Shown here: piece after piece, positions 33,068 through 43,134 of the stretch
Numbering within the stretch: position 1 is the first letter of the stretch
How the letters are laid out: each line of letters begins with the position of its first letter
Assembly (NCBI GenBank): GCA_039583875.1
Contig: CM077162.1
Location: 168,597,220 to 168,661,219, forward strand
Length of the DNA stretch: 64,000 nucleotides
From: Platanthera guangdongensis
Lineage: Eukaryota; Streptophyta; Magnoliopsida; Asparagales; Orchidaceae
Reading direction: 5' to 3'
The notes under the pieces: generated by a model
Database searches by the model: none
What the model saw: only the letters and a program-made list of their open reading frames with translations
Told to the model about the DNA's origin: nothing
Position numbers and translations under genes: made by a program

Positions 33068-35590
33068 GTGATCACCGCTAGGAAATCCAAGAACCCTGCG
33101 AGTGAGCGTGTCCCTATCGGGAAGGTTAGCAAGACTAACACCACCTGTTACTCTTGCGGCATTCAAGGCCACTATGCCTATGAATGCCCAACAAAGACAA
33201 AAACACTAGCCTTATTAGAGCCAACTACCGACCCTGACGATTATGTATACGAGGCCGCAAAAGAGAGTGACCCCGAAGGAGTCCCTAGTGACTTAGAGGA
33301 CGATCACCCCCTTATGGTGATGCGTTGTATTTTGACCACTCCTCATCCATTAGATGATTGGAAGAGGACGAGCATATTTTCCCCGATTTTTAAGAGTGGC
33401 GAGAAGCTTTGCAAGCTGATTATTGATAGTGGTAGCTGCGTGAATGTCATATCTGAGAACGCCGTAGCACGTATGTCCTTGGTCACGGAACCACACCCGA
33501 CCCCATACCAGGTCGCTTGGATCAACAAGCTCTCTGTACCCGTTACCAAGCGATGCCTGGTCCCACTCTCATTCAAATCCTACATTGATGAGGTGTGGTG
33601 TGATGTCCTTCCGATGGACGCTTGTCATGTGTTGTTAGGCCGCCCTTGGCTATACGACCGTGATGTTACCCATTTTGGTAGAGCCAACACTTATGAGTTC
33701 AAATTCAATGGCAAAACCATCACTTTGAAGCCGACCATCCCAAAGGAGCCCGTAGTCTTGGCTAAGGACACCACTATCCCGGTAGAACGGAAGATGTTGA
33801 ATCTCGTTGGTAGGAAAGAGTTTGAGAGAGATCCGTTCTTTGATGGAATTATGTATGCGCCAGTCCTCTTAAGTGCGAAGCCCGATTCTAGCATTTTGGA
33901 TGAGCTACCTAGTGAGTTACGGGTACTGTTGGAAACGTATAGGGACATGTACCCGGATGAGTTGCCGCCCACGTTACCCCCGCTTAGGAATATCCAGCAT
34001 GCGATAGATCTCATCCCGGGGTCTTCCTTGCCAAACCAGCCCCATTATCGACTCCACCCCGCGGCTCACCTAGAGTTGCAGTCTCAGATCGAAGGCTTGC
34101 TAGCGAAAGGTTTTATTAGGACTAGTATGAGTCCATGTGCTGTACCAGCCCTACTTGCCCCCAAGAAGGATGGTACATGGAGGATGTGTGTTGATAGCCG
34201 GGCTATCAACAAAATCACCATCAAGTATAGGTTCCCCATTACCCTACGCCGTCACGACTCAATTTTTGTAGTTGTGGATAGGTTTTCAAAGATGGCTTAT
34301 TTCATCCCGTGCAGTAGGACAAATGATGCATCTCACGTCGCTAAGCTTTATTTTAAAGAAGTCGTTAGTCACCATGGAGTGCCCAAGACCATAGTGTCGG
34401 ATAGGGACGTAAAATTCACTAGTTATTTTTGGAAGACTCTTTGGATATTAATGGGAAAGAAATTATTGTTTTCCTCTGCCTATCATCCCCAAACTGATGG
34501 GCAGACGGAAGTGGTTAATTGGAGCTTAGAAAATTTGTTACGATGCCTCGTGAGTGATCACAAGAGCACTTGGGATCTTCTCCTTCCACATGCCCAATTA
34601 GCCTACAATAATTCCAAGAATCGGTCTACGGGTCTGTCTCCAAATGAGATTGTCCACGGGTATAAGGCTCCTGTGCCGCTTGACTTGGTGCCGTTGCCCC
34701 CAACGTACAAGGCAAGTCAGTTTGCACAATCCTTCGCCCAGCACATCCATGATTTACACGCACGTATACGGGACACCTTGACTACGCAATACGACTCTTA
34801 TCAAGCGCACGCTAATTTACATAGGAGAGTATCAGACTTCAAAATTGGCGATCTAGTTTTAGTCCGTTTGGATCCCGAACGCTTGCCAACTGGCACCGTT
34901 AAAAAGTTAGCACCAAAGCGCGCCGGCCCTTTTCGGATTATTAAAAAGCTAGGTGACGACGCTTTCGTTTTGGACTTGCCTGCTGATTGGGGTATCTCCC
35001 CCATTTTTAATGTTTCGGATTTAACGATGTTTGTGTCACCACCACAAGAGTTGATTTCTTTGTCGTCTTCTTCTCCCACTAAAAATTCTCATGGGTTGGG
35101 GAGTGGTAGTACGGTTGATCTCTCTCTTTCGGTCCCCACAGGTATATCATCGGATGGTAAGTTGCCTTCTTTCCTGCCTACTGCTAATATGTTCCCCAGG
35201 TTTCCACGGACGTTCTCCACTCCAGAGATGATACTTGATGCTGAGCCTGTTACCACTGCTGATGGCGACACCCACCGCTTTCTCATCCGTTGGCGTGATC
35301 GCCCCCCTTCGTATGACTCTTGGGTACTCGAGATGGAGCTGCAGAGTTTGGATGCCGCTCTCCTTCACCGCTATCGCTTGGACAATACAACGGAGATACG
35401 TGCATTTGAGCGGGGGAGGATTGATGGCGCAGCCCCTCCTCCACCAGTTGAAGACGATGCTGATGATGCTGTTGATGATCCGGTTGCTAAGGCCATACGA
35501 CTCAAGGACGTGAGGCGGCACGATGACGCTAACGGACGGCTACGCTACAACCTCCGCCCGCGCTGTGCTACCGCCACGGCAACGCCTTAG
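33068..35590 (+). CDS. CRM-D mini-polyprotein: zinc knuckle, protease, integrase core, chromodomain-like tail
   Basis: 840 open codons; the frame is open from about 32954 and would be reached from gag, as there is no clear own ATG. In order: CYSCGIQGHYAYECP zinc knuckle (about residues 28-42); protease LIIDSGSCVNVIS (about 133-145); VLLGRPWLYDRD; the start of RT through FIRTSMSPCAVPALLAPKKDGTWRMCVDSRAIN to KYRFPI (about 391). It then continues without a break into integrase RRHDSIFVVVDRFSKMAYF (from about 395), VSDRDVKF (Asp), HPQTDGQTE (Glu), PNEIVHGYKAPVP and a C-terminal FLIRWRDRPPSYDSWV chromodomain-like motif. RT catalytic motifs, RNase H and the integrase HHCC and first Asp are absent. 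The last 56 codons lie in the 3' LTR. Confidence 0.9.
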   Translation: MITARKSKNPASERVPIGKVSKTNTTCYSCGIQGHYAYECPTKTKTLALLEPTTDPDDYVYEAAKESDPEGVPSDLEDDHPLMVMRCILTTPHPLDDWKRTSIFSPIFKSGEKLCKLIIDSGSCVNVISENAVARMSLVTEPHPTPYQVAWINKLSVPVTKRCLVPLSFKSYIDEVWCDVLPMDACHVLLGRPWLYDRDVTHFGRANTYEFKFNGKTITLKPTIPKEPVVLAKDTTIPVERKMLNLVGRKEFERDPFFDGIMYAPVLLSAKPDSSILDELPSELRVLLETYRDMYPDELPPTLPPLRNIQHAIDLIPGSSLPNQPHYRLHPAAHLELQSQIEGLLAKGFIRTSMSPCAVPALLAPKKDGTWRMCVDSRAINKITIKYRFPITLRRHDSIFVVVDRFSKMAYFIPCSRTNDASHVAKLYFKEVVSHHGVPKTIVSDRDVKFTSYFWKTLWILMGKKLLFSSAYHPQTDGQTEVVNWSLENLLRCLVSDHKSTWDLLLPHAQLAYNNSKNRSTGLSPNEIVHGYKAPVPLDLVPLPPTYKASQFAQSFAQHIHDLHARIRDTLTTQYDSYQAHANLHRRVSDFKIGDLVLVRLDPERLPTGTVKKLAPKRAGPFRIIKKLGDDAFVLDLPADWGISPIFNVSDLTMFVSPPQELISLSSSSPTKNSHGLGSGSTVDLSLSVPTGISSDGKLPSFLPTANMFPRFPRTFSTPEMILDAEPVTTADGDTHRFLIRWRDRPPSYDSWVLEMELQSLDAALLHRYRLDNTTEIRAFERGRIDGAAPPPPVEDDADDAVDDPVAKAIRLKDVRRHDDANGRLRYNLRPRCATATATP
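35408..35421 (+). other. Polypurine tract of CRM-D inside the coding frame
   Basis: GAGCGGGGGAGGAT directly precedes LTR start TGATGGCGCAG and is itself translated (ERGRI). It is a dual-use sequence: plus-strand primer and coding. Confidence 0.85.
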
Positions 35591-36494
35591 TTTTATTTAT
35601 TTCCTTTTCGTACACTCTATTTTATAATTGGAATATAAAATTATCCTATGCTTATGTGATAATTTTATATTCATTGCATGTGTTGTTGTATTTTCAATTT
35701 GAACTATTTTAGTTTTGGTGTGCAATTAGCCATTCGGATGGATGAGATTAAATCTCCATCATGAAGGGCTAAGGATTATTTGTAACTCCTATTTAAAGGA
35801 GGCTATCATGAAGAGTTAAGGCAATTAGAAAAGAAACCTAAGAAAACCCCCCCTTGTGGAAATTTCGGCCACCATGGAGAAGTCCATAGCCGCCCCTCCC
35901 CTTTGGTGTGAAGCCAAGCCTTGCCTCCTCCATCCCCGTTCGGTGCGACTCCGGCGTGGCTTCCTTCGGTGCGACTCCTTGGAAGAAGGTTGCAAACCAT
36001 TCAGTGCAATGCCGGTGGATCCGTGGAGAGAGTGATTCTCCCACAGTTATCTCGTGTGAAAGTTTTCCGGTTGGGTAATCTCTTTCCCCTCCCTTGTGTG
36101 ATTTCTTCTCTTTAGTTGTGGTGGATTTTGCTCATCATTTTCTCCGGATCTTTAATTTAATCGCTGCAAGTTTTGAATCGAAATCGCCATTGCAAGGCTT
36201 TTATTTCCGGATCGGGTGGGTCCTATTTGCTTGAGCGGATCTTGGCCTATAGCCTTGGTCTTGCTCTCAAAAAGGAGTGGCAACCTTTGTGTTTTCTTGG
36301 GGAATAATCCGACTCAAATTTCCGATCGTTGTTTTCGAGTCGACCATTCCTCCTTTGTTGTTTATGCTGCGTTTTGTGACGAGGAAATATTATGGGCGAT
36401 AGGTGCTGTGTAGGTGCGGTAGATCAACGACGTGTTGTGCGTAGGGAGAGCGTTAGCTTCGCGGAGATCTCCGTTTCCGGATAACCCTACATCA
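35422..36494 (+). repeat. 3' LTR of CRM-D
   Basis: TGATGGCGCAGCC to CCTACATCA, 1073 bp, same length as the 5' LTR with few substitutions. The polyprotein stop TAG is at 35588-35590, inside it. TATA-like TATTTAAA is at 35790-35797. GCCCT follows at 36495, the target duplication. Confidence 0.93.
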
Positions 36495-36499
36495 GCCCT

Positions 36500-37814
36500 T
36501 GCCCTTCCTTTTATATTTCGTCGATCAACGATAATTTTAATTCAGTTGGCCCCCCTTGTGACATCCAGCTACATCTTAGTTCAAGGGAGAAGCCATACAG
36601 TAGCTTCAGGACAGAGTTTGTCATGTTCTATAGCTTCTCTGTACTTGATTTGACATAAGTTGACTTTATCAATTTTGCAGATCTTGTTGACGTCAGCACT
36701 TGTGGACTTAGCCAAAATCGAGCATTAGTAGAATAAGCACTGAGTGAGTGAGCTTCACTCAACGCCAAGGCACTTAGACAATTATTTCTATCTAGGCGTT
36801 GACAACATTGAGTGAGCAAGCCTTACTCAATGCTTTTTGCCTTAACCATTTCTGCAGCCTTTTCTGCATGCCTAGCTTTGAGAGCATTGAGTGAGCGCAC
36901 CTCACTCAACACCTTGTGCCTTAGCCATACTTTCAGTTATTTATCCATTGAGAGCATTGAGTGAGAATGACTCACTCAACGCTGTCAGCCTTAACCTTTT
37001 CTGCCTCTTCAGCATCTTAAGAATTGAGAGTGTTGAGTGATCACGCCTCACTCAATGCTTTCTGTCTTGATCATTTCTACATCATGGCGTTGAGAGTGTT
37101 GAGTCACCATGCCTCACTCAATGCTTTCTGCCTTAGCCTGATTTTTTGCTTCTTGGTATTGAGTGAGTAAGCTCCACTCAACGCCAAACAACTTAACATA
37201 TTTTCTTCCGTTATCTTGTGTTGAGTAAATAAACTACACTCAACGCATTTGAACTTAACCAAATTTTTGTGTCTAAGAAACAACACTGACTTTGAGATTT
37301 AGTCAACCCATTTTCACATAGTGTTGAGTGAGCTTGCCCCACTCAACACTTGTGGACTTGGTAAATATTCACAATTTTCAACTATGTTGATTGCTTCTAC
37401 TTTCGTCGAATAGAGCTCTGAGTTCGTCGTACTTAGCTTTCACATTTCATCAAGCTGAACTCAGAGTTCGTCGAACTGGTTTCTGAGTTCATCGAACTGT
37501 ATGAAGTTGAGTGAGTTGACTTCACTCAATTCTGTGGACTTAGCCACTTTCTCAGCTTGCCACTTCATGACATTGATTGTATAGCCTTGACTCAGTGCTA
37601 TAAGTCATCTAGCGTTGAGTGAATAACCTTCACTCAACGCTTGTGGACTTCGACAATTTTTTGACTTTCCACACCCTATGTAAGTATTTACCTAACCTAG
37701 CCACTTAGGCTAACTGTCCCATCATTATTACTAGGACATCAAATACTTTTATGTATATCATTGACAAGATTGACTTCACTCAAATCTAGGACATTGAGGT
37801 CAATTGACCCAACA
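36500..37814 (-). repeat. Copia-C 5' LTR, outer part with GAGTGAG/CTCACTC hairpin array
   Basis: It resumes after CRM-D and ends (plus view) TCAATTGACCCAACA at 37814, the complement of TGTTGGGTCAATTG. Between 36735 and 37640 about ten units of an inverted motif, TTGAGTGAGC...CTCACTCAACGC (25-30 bp each), recur every 65-75 bp. Among them at 37405-37500 are four TCGTCGAACT-type boxes identical in style to those of copia-F. I read this as the upstream regulatory part of the LTR. Confidence 0.85.
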
Positions 37815-40539
37815 CTCTCATTCAATTTTAGCATCCAATCGTTGGAGAGAGCCAAAGGAGGAAGAGGAGGAGTCATCTTCTTTAATAGGACCTTATAGAC
37901 TTGGAAGATCCGTGGCCTCAACAATCCATCATCATGAATTCAGGTATGATTCTGCTCACGATCTAATCTCAATGTTTCGATTAGATCGAATCTATCTCCA
38001 TCATGGTTTCATGGAATCACCCCAACATTGGTGAATAAGGGTTTTTAAGAATTTAATTCTAAATATAAATATTATTATAAATTAATGTGATTTTAGAAAT
38101 ATTGAATCAAAATATTTATTTTACTTTTTAGAAAAGATTATATTAAAATTAATTTTAAAAAATGTGGAGTTCAATCTTTGTTTACAACTGCTAACAGTAT
38201 GTGTTGTAACTCGTCGTTAGCTCAAAGAGATTGAAACCAAGAGTTGATGAACACAAAAGAACCTTATAATTTATTTTCCATAAAGTCTTTAAAATATTTT
38301 AAAGAATAAAATTAAGATAATAAGACAGAAAAATATGATTTTATTGCATAAGAAGTTTGATTACTAATATGTTGATTTCTGTAACACTATAAATCGAGGA
38401 GAAAATTGTAAAACCCTTTTTCCTTCTCTATACTGACCCTTCTCCCAAGGACTAGTTGTCTTTAGCCTATCTCCCCGTATATAAGTCCTCAAGCTGCCCC
38501 TTAGATTTAAACCTATACCTAGTCTCCAAAATCCACAGAGAATTCTTCCCTCAGCCTCGCAAGACCTATTCGCCAACACACACGTTGAATTCTCCCTAAG
38601 TCACACATAGACCTAGTCACCAAAACCGCAATGAATTCTCCCTAAGCCACACACGGACCTAGTTGCCAATGCTGTTGAATTTCTCTACCAGTACAAAGAG
38701 CTAAACAAAAGAAAAGAGATTACAAGATCAAAAAAAATGTAAAAAAAAGTCCTTAAGAAGAACTTGTAAAGGTAAAGGCAAAGGCGTTGTAGAAATCAAT
38801 GTTCTTGATGTATTCCCCCTTTGTGTAGAATAGTTATATAACACTTCCCCTTCAAATTCTCCTTTTGATATTCATGTTAGGCTAAGGGAGTCCTCTCGAT
38901 GTCTGGATATGATTCTTTTATGAAAGATTAAGAGTTCAAGATTTGGGGGCCGATGAGAGTTATATGCAATAGAAGGAGCAGATACAACCATTATATGGAA
39001 CCCGAGAGCTACTGTCTATGATAATGCTACCTCCGATCATTTTTGGTTATGAAAATCAAGAGTCACACAGATAGCTAAAGAAATGGCAAGCACGTTCCTT
39101 CATTTTAGGCATTCAACCTTATCTTGTCACGATAAGTACTTATGCATCACATTAGCTTGATATATGCTGCTCCTGAATTTGTTGGTCCATTTTGCTCCTC
39201 ATTTCAGCTGCTAATTGAGAGGCATTCTACAAGTTGTCGCTGGATGTTAGGGCTATCGTGCAGTAAGTACTTTCCAAAGATAAACTTCCTCCCTCCATTC
39301 CTTATATTCAAATGCACTTTGCCAGCTATCCTTTAGTATCCAAACTTATTATTAACAGTAGGTGCTGCCGCTCTACGGTAGCTCTCAATATAGAGCATCA
39401 TCTTCTGACTTTTATTCTTGTTCAATGTATGCTTGTACCTGTATGACCTGCATACTATAAACACACAAAAGACTAAATCAAATACATAGTTGTATTTTTT
39501 ATTCTCAAACCAAAAGATTTAGAATGCTTCTTACAACAAACTCATCATTTTGATAATAATAAATATCTGAATGTGAAAATAGTGAATTTAAGAATATAAT
39601 TATGTTTATAGATAAATACGCGAAAAGATATGCATGAATAACAAATATGTAGTATGATAGATTCAAGTTCTATACTGCATACTCTTCATATAGGAATTCT
39701 CTCCCCTATAAAAATTTTCCCCTTTAATTTACCCCCACCCACCCCCCCCCCCCCCGCCATAAATATTTACTAAATTAGATTTCTCGCCCTTTATTTTTTA
39801 GCAATAGTGAGTAGAGGTGAGTATAGTCATGAGATTTAATTAGGGACTACTAGTTTGAAGGATAGTCATAATCGAGCAAAGAGTAATGTATGCACCTTCT
39901 ATGTAATTGTTGTTGTAGTTTCCTTGGTGGTGATACATCACATATGCGCAGTAAAAATAGTTATAGATCAGGAAATAAAAGAACAATAGAAGTGAGGGTA
40001 CCTGTGTTAAAATGTAGATTCGTGAATGGAGCAGCCTTCAAGATCTTCGACAAAAAATGCTTTGACTGTGTCAGAATCCTATTCTGAGTTGTCTTCTTCA
40101 TGTGCACATGATCCAAAATCGGCGACCGACCGTCTTCTTCTTTTGATCCCATAATAACACATAATAAGATATGTGCCTTTATTGGATGTCCACACTAGCG
40201 GGAGAAACACCACGCTTGCGTAAAAGAGAAAGCAAGTTGGAAGAATGATCATGGTCTTTGTCTCCACGGATTGCTAGATCTTATTCCCAAAGAATATTGT
40301 TGACACTAGGTCAAACCCATTATCACACTCCCCTCTGCTGTTTTTCAGAACTTTTTGGAACGGGCTCGGGAGGAAAATTAAAAGGCTTAACCCTATATGT
40401 GAAATTATATGTATAAATAATTATCAGTGAATCGAGTTCCGCTTCAATAGAAATTACCCTAAAAACATGTGAACCAGGTTAAGGGATTAAAATAAAAGAA
40501 AAATAATCTCTGGATGTGTTAGCAAGATGTCTAGCCGAT
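37815..40539. other. Unassigned DNA between copia-C and the 40.5 kb array
   Basis: No retroelement domain is visible in six frames. Parts are very AT-rich (38040-38360). A C-run of about 20 with few interruptions sits at 39728-39758. Short ORFs of 60-75 codons occur on both strands without known motifs. It could be old host intergenic DNA or the decayed end of another element. A 63-codon minus ORF (see next entry) is the only gene candidate. Confidence 0.5.
39961..40152 (-). other. Small ORF, possible host exon, unrecognised
   Basis: 63 codons from ATG at 40152 (MGSKEEDGRSPIL...), hydrophilic, with a possible splice donor (CAG/GTACCC) near 40000. An overlapping ORF in another frame (40267-40079) begins METKTMIILPTCFLFYASVVFLP, which is signal-anchor-like. 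Neither matches a family I know. Both may be chance. Confidence 0.15.
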
Positions 40540-41130
40540 TGGCTAGAGGTCTAACCGATCTGCTAGAAGCCCAAACACCTTCAAGCTAATATACATTATA
40601 TTCGTTAAATTTTTTGACTATCAGCTTGATGTCTACACAATATTGTCCAGTCAATAGTGAACTAGTCTAGCCAATATTGTCCAGTCAAAAGTGAACTGGT
40701 CTAGCCGATATTGTCCAGTGGATACAGAACTGGTCTTACTGATATTGCTCAGTAAACACTGAAACAATCTAGCCGATAATTCTTGTCGATTGGATTGATG
40801 TTTAGTTGATATTGTGCAGTAAATACTGAACTTATCTAGTCGACATTATCCAGTCAATATACAATATATCAATAGTCGATCTAACCGACAATGTCTAGTT
40901 GATCAGCTTGATGTCTAACTAATATATTTTAGTTGATACTAAGCTTATCTAGAAGACATTGTCTAGTCGATATACATTATATCACTAGGCAATATAATCG
41001 ATATTGGTCCAGTATATATAGACTTTGTCCAGTTGATAGACACTATATCAACACCTAATCTAATCGATGCAGACCTATCAGCAGACTATCAAGTTGACAA
41101 ACATTATGTCGACCTGATCTCTAGTTGATA
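40540..41130. repeat. Imperfect ~34-bp tandem array (CTAGCCGATATTGTCCAGT)
   Basis: About 12-14 diverged units share TATTGTCCAGTCGATA followed by CTGGTCTAGCCGA. The step is about 33-36 bp with half-unit similarity around TCGATA. It resembles the box arrays of the LTRs here and probably lies in the decayed LTR of an old copia element ('H') interrupted by copia-F at 41460. 41131-41459 has no other recognisable feature apart from an LTR-like tract with ACCCCACTTGATCTAGAAC. Confidence 0.7.
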
Positions 41131-41459
41131 TCAACATATAAACATAGAGTTTGAACGGTACAGACTTTCTCTTCATCAATCCAACCTTAACACCTCACAA
41201 ATATCATATATGATTCGATCCACACCGATCATGTATATCCAATTTCTCGAACATTATTACATGCGACCCCATAATCTCATATTATGTTAACAGCAAGACT
41301 AACTTGTTGACTATATCACATACAACCCTAACAGTACCCCACTTGATCTAGAACGTAGCAATTATAGTCTCACAAGTAATGGGCGACATATCGCAATGCA
41401 TCACTGCTACCCAAGTAATACAAGAATTTATAACTCAATGAACCTATCTGTGACCAATA

Positions 41460-42971
41460 TGAAAGTGCGAGTTAGATCTGATATACTCTAAAGGGGGGGG
41501 GTGAATAGAGTATGATGCTTGCTAAAAACTTTTACAATAGTTGTTGTATTCTAATGTGAACAGGGAAGCAAATAGTAAATCTAATCACAGAAACTGTCTA
41601 ATCATAGAGCAACCTAGTCACAAACCACAGCCAGAAATAGAATAAAAATAAGCAACCAGAAGACACAAGGAACTATAGTGGTTCCCCAATCAACCTGGGT
41701 ACATCCACTCTTCTACCACCCTAGGTAGGAATCCACTGCAGGATGAGTTGATCAGGTGTCCTGGGCACCAATGAGCTTTTGATAAGGTGCTCAAAAACCA
41801 AACCAGATTTTTTGATCAGGTGTCTTGCCACCAATGAGCTTTTGATAAGGTGCTCAAAAACCACACACAAACTTTTGAAGGGAGTTTGAAAAACCCTTTA
41901 CAGAGGTGGGGATGAGAGAGTGATGGAAGTCTTCTCTTTCTCAAAGCAGCTGAGAAGACTATGTGGATATTGATGTTGTCAAAGCTCCCCCTGAGATCTG
42001 TAGTTGTTCAGGAAGTGAAGCTTTGCAGTAGGGTGATAGACCTTCAGAAAATTAATCTCCAGCAATTGATGATTTCAGCAACAACTGAAATGTGAGGTGT
42101 CTGGAGTCTTGAATGATGATGGCCTTGAACACTTGAATCAAAAGAGATTTGAAGATTTCAGATGGTTGATCTCTTTTAGTGATGGTGTTCTTGTATGAAT
42201 TCTTGAGACAAAGAATGTCTGCAACTCTCTTTCTTTCTCTTGTGTGATTGTTGGTGTTGTGAAAGATGTTGTTGCAGAAGAAGTTTTGCAGAGAATGAAT
42301 ATTTCAGAATATGTGTCTCTCCCTTGTTCTTCTTTTTCAGTTCTGAAAAAATCTAATCTTTTATTCTCTTGATGTCTGAATGAAAAATGATCCTCTGTCA
42401 AGATAGCCATTGGCCTGTCATAAATGACTTCCTTAACTATAATTGTCTTCTGGAGGAAAGTCCAATAAAAACATTCCTTGAAAATTCCTTGAAACTTGCT
42501 CCAGAATAAATGAAAAACGGATACTAGATCTCTGAATTAAATGCTGACAGTAATTCCACACCTGTCCAAATTTGAATCTTGAAAATCGTTGAACTCTTTA
42601 GAAAAACATCGAACTGAGCTCCACTATCGTCGAACTGAGCTCAGAGATTTGGACTTATACAGAAACAGAGATCGTCGATCTGAGCTCAACTATCGTCGAA
42701 CTGAGCTCAGAGATTGAGAACCAAACTGGAATCAAGATCGTCGAACTGAGCTCGAAGATCGTCGAATGGAGTTCGACGACTTGTCGTACTGAGCTCGACG
42801 AAATGACTTAGTTTCCAGACTGAAAAACCTTGGTCTTGAGGGCATCTTCCAAACCTAAGTACTAACCCTTAGACTCAACTCTAATTGACCTTTAGATCTA
42901 TACAATGAGGTCAAAACAAGTTTCCTAAGAGACATAGTGATCCTGACCCAAATTAGTAATAGGGTGTTCCA
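41460..42971 (-). repeat. 3' LTR of copia-F
   Basis: Plus view TGAAAGTGCGAG to GGGTGTTCCA; equal in length to the 5' LTR with few differences. TCGTCGAACTGAGCTC-type boxes occupy 42585-42800, in pairs 21 bp apart (starts near 42609/42630, 42675/42696, 42740/42761). The conserved hairpin block is at 41672-41709, and a G-run precedes GTGAATAGAG near the inner end. Confidence 0.95.
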
Positions 42972-42973
42972 AC

Positions 42974-42988
42974 AATCTCCCCCTATTT
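42974..42988 (-). other. Polypurine tract of copia-F
   Basis: AAATAGGGGGAGATT on the minus strand, next to the 3' LTR start TGGAACACCC and identical to the tracts of copia-1 and family 4. Confidence 0.9.
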
Positions 42989-43134
42989 GGGTTAGGATTA
43001 CTATTTACAGACATTTGAAAATAAAAGCAACAATACAGAACAACAATCCAGAAATGCAACAAACAAAGCATTGTAGAATCACAGATAATATCTCAGACAG
43101 ATCATAAAACAACAAATATTATCACCTTACAGAG

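Larger units (their letters stand above)
30816..36494 (+). mobile_element. CRM-D: complete non-autonomous CRM-type gypsy element
   Basis: 5679 bp with two LTRs of 1073 bp each (30816-31888, 35422-36494), a perfect 5-bp target duplication GCCCT (30811-30815 and 36495-36499), primer site (31891-31905), gag (32208-32953) and a fused mini-pol (33068-35590). Gag and integrase resemble centromeric (CRM) chromoviruses. RT, RNase H and the first part of integrase are missing in a precise in-frame deletion, so it can move only with help. The coding frame runs through the polypurine tract into the 3' LTR, a feature I recall for CRM elements. Confidence 0.93.
18967..37814 (-). mobile_element. Copia-C: outer host copia element, minus strand, split by gypsy-B and CRM-D and cut by copia-E
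   Basis: Read on the minus strand: 5' LTR (37814-36500 then 30815-30492, interrupted by CRM-D), primer site (30481-30491), gag start (30414-30333), gypsy-B, then the rest of gag (21288 down to 19405) and unassigned sequence to 18967, where copia-E begins. The two halves of gag and of LTR join logically across each insertion, proving the nesting. The remainder of C, including pol and 3' LTR, should lie left of the window beyond copia-1 and the outer part of E. Confidence 0.85.

Noticed and set aside
35147..35521. Minus-strand ORFs over the CRM-D C-terminus, repeated at 30714-30899.
   Set aside because: Antisense shadows of the polyprotein end and its LTR copy.
39728..39758. Poly-C run as a functional element (e.g. 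integrase signal).
   Set aside because: It lies outside any element I could define; more likely a simple repeat.
38040..40540. Host gene exons.
   Set aside because: Possible splice signals and short ORFs exist, but no family is recognisable and no consistent exon chain could be built.
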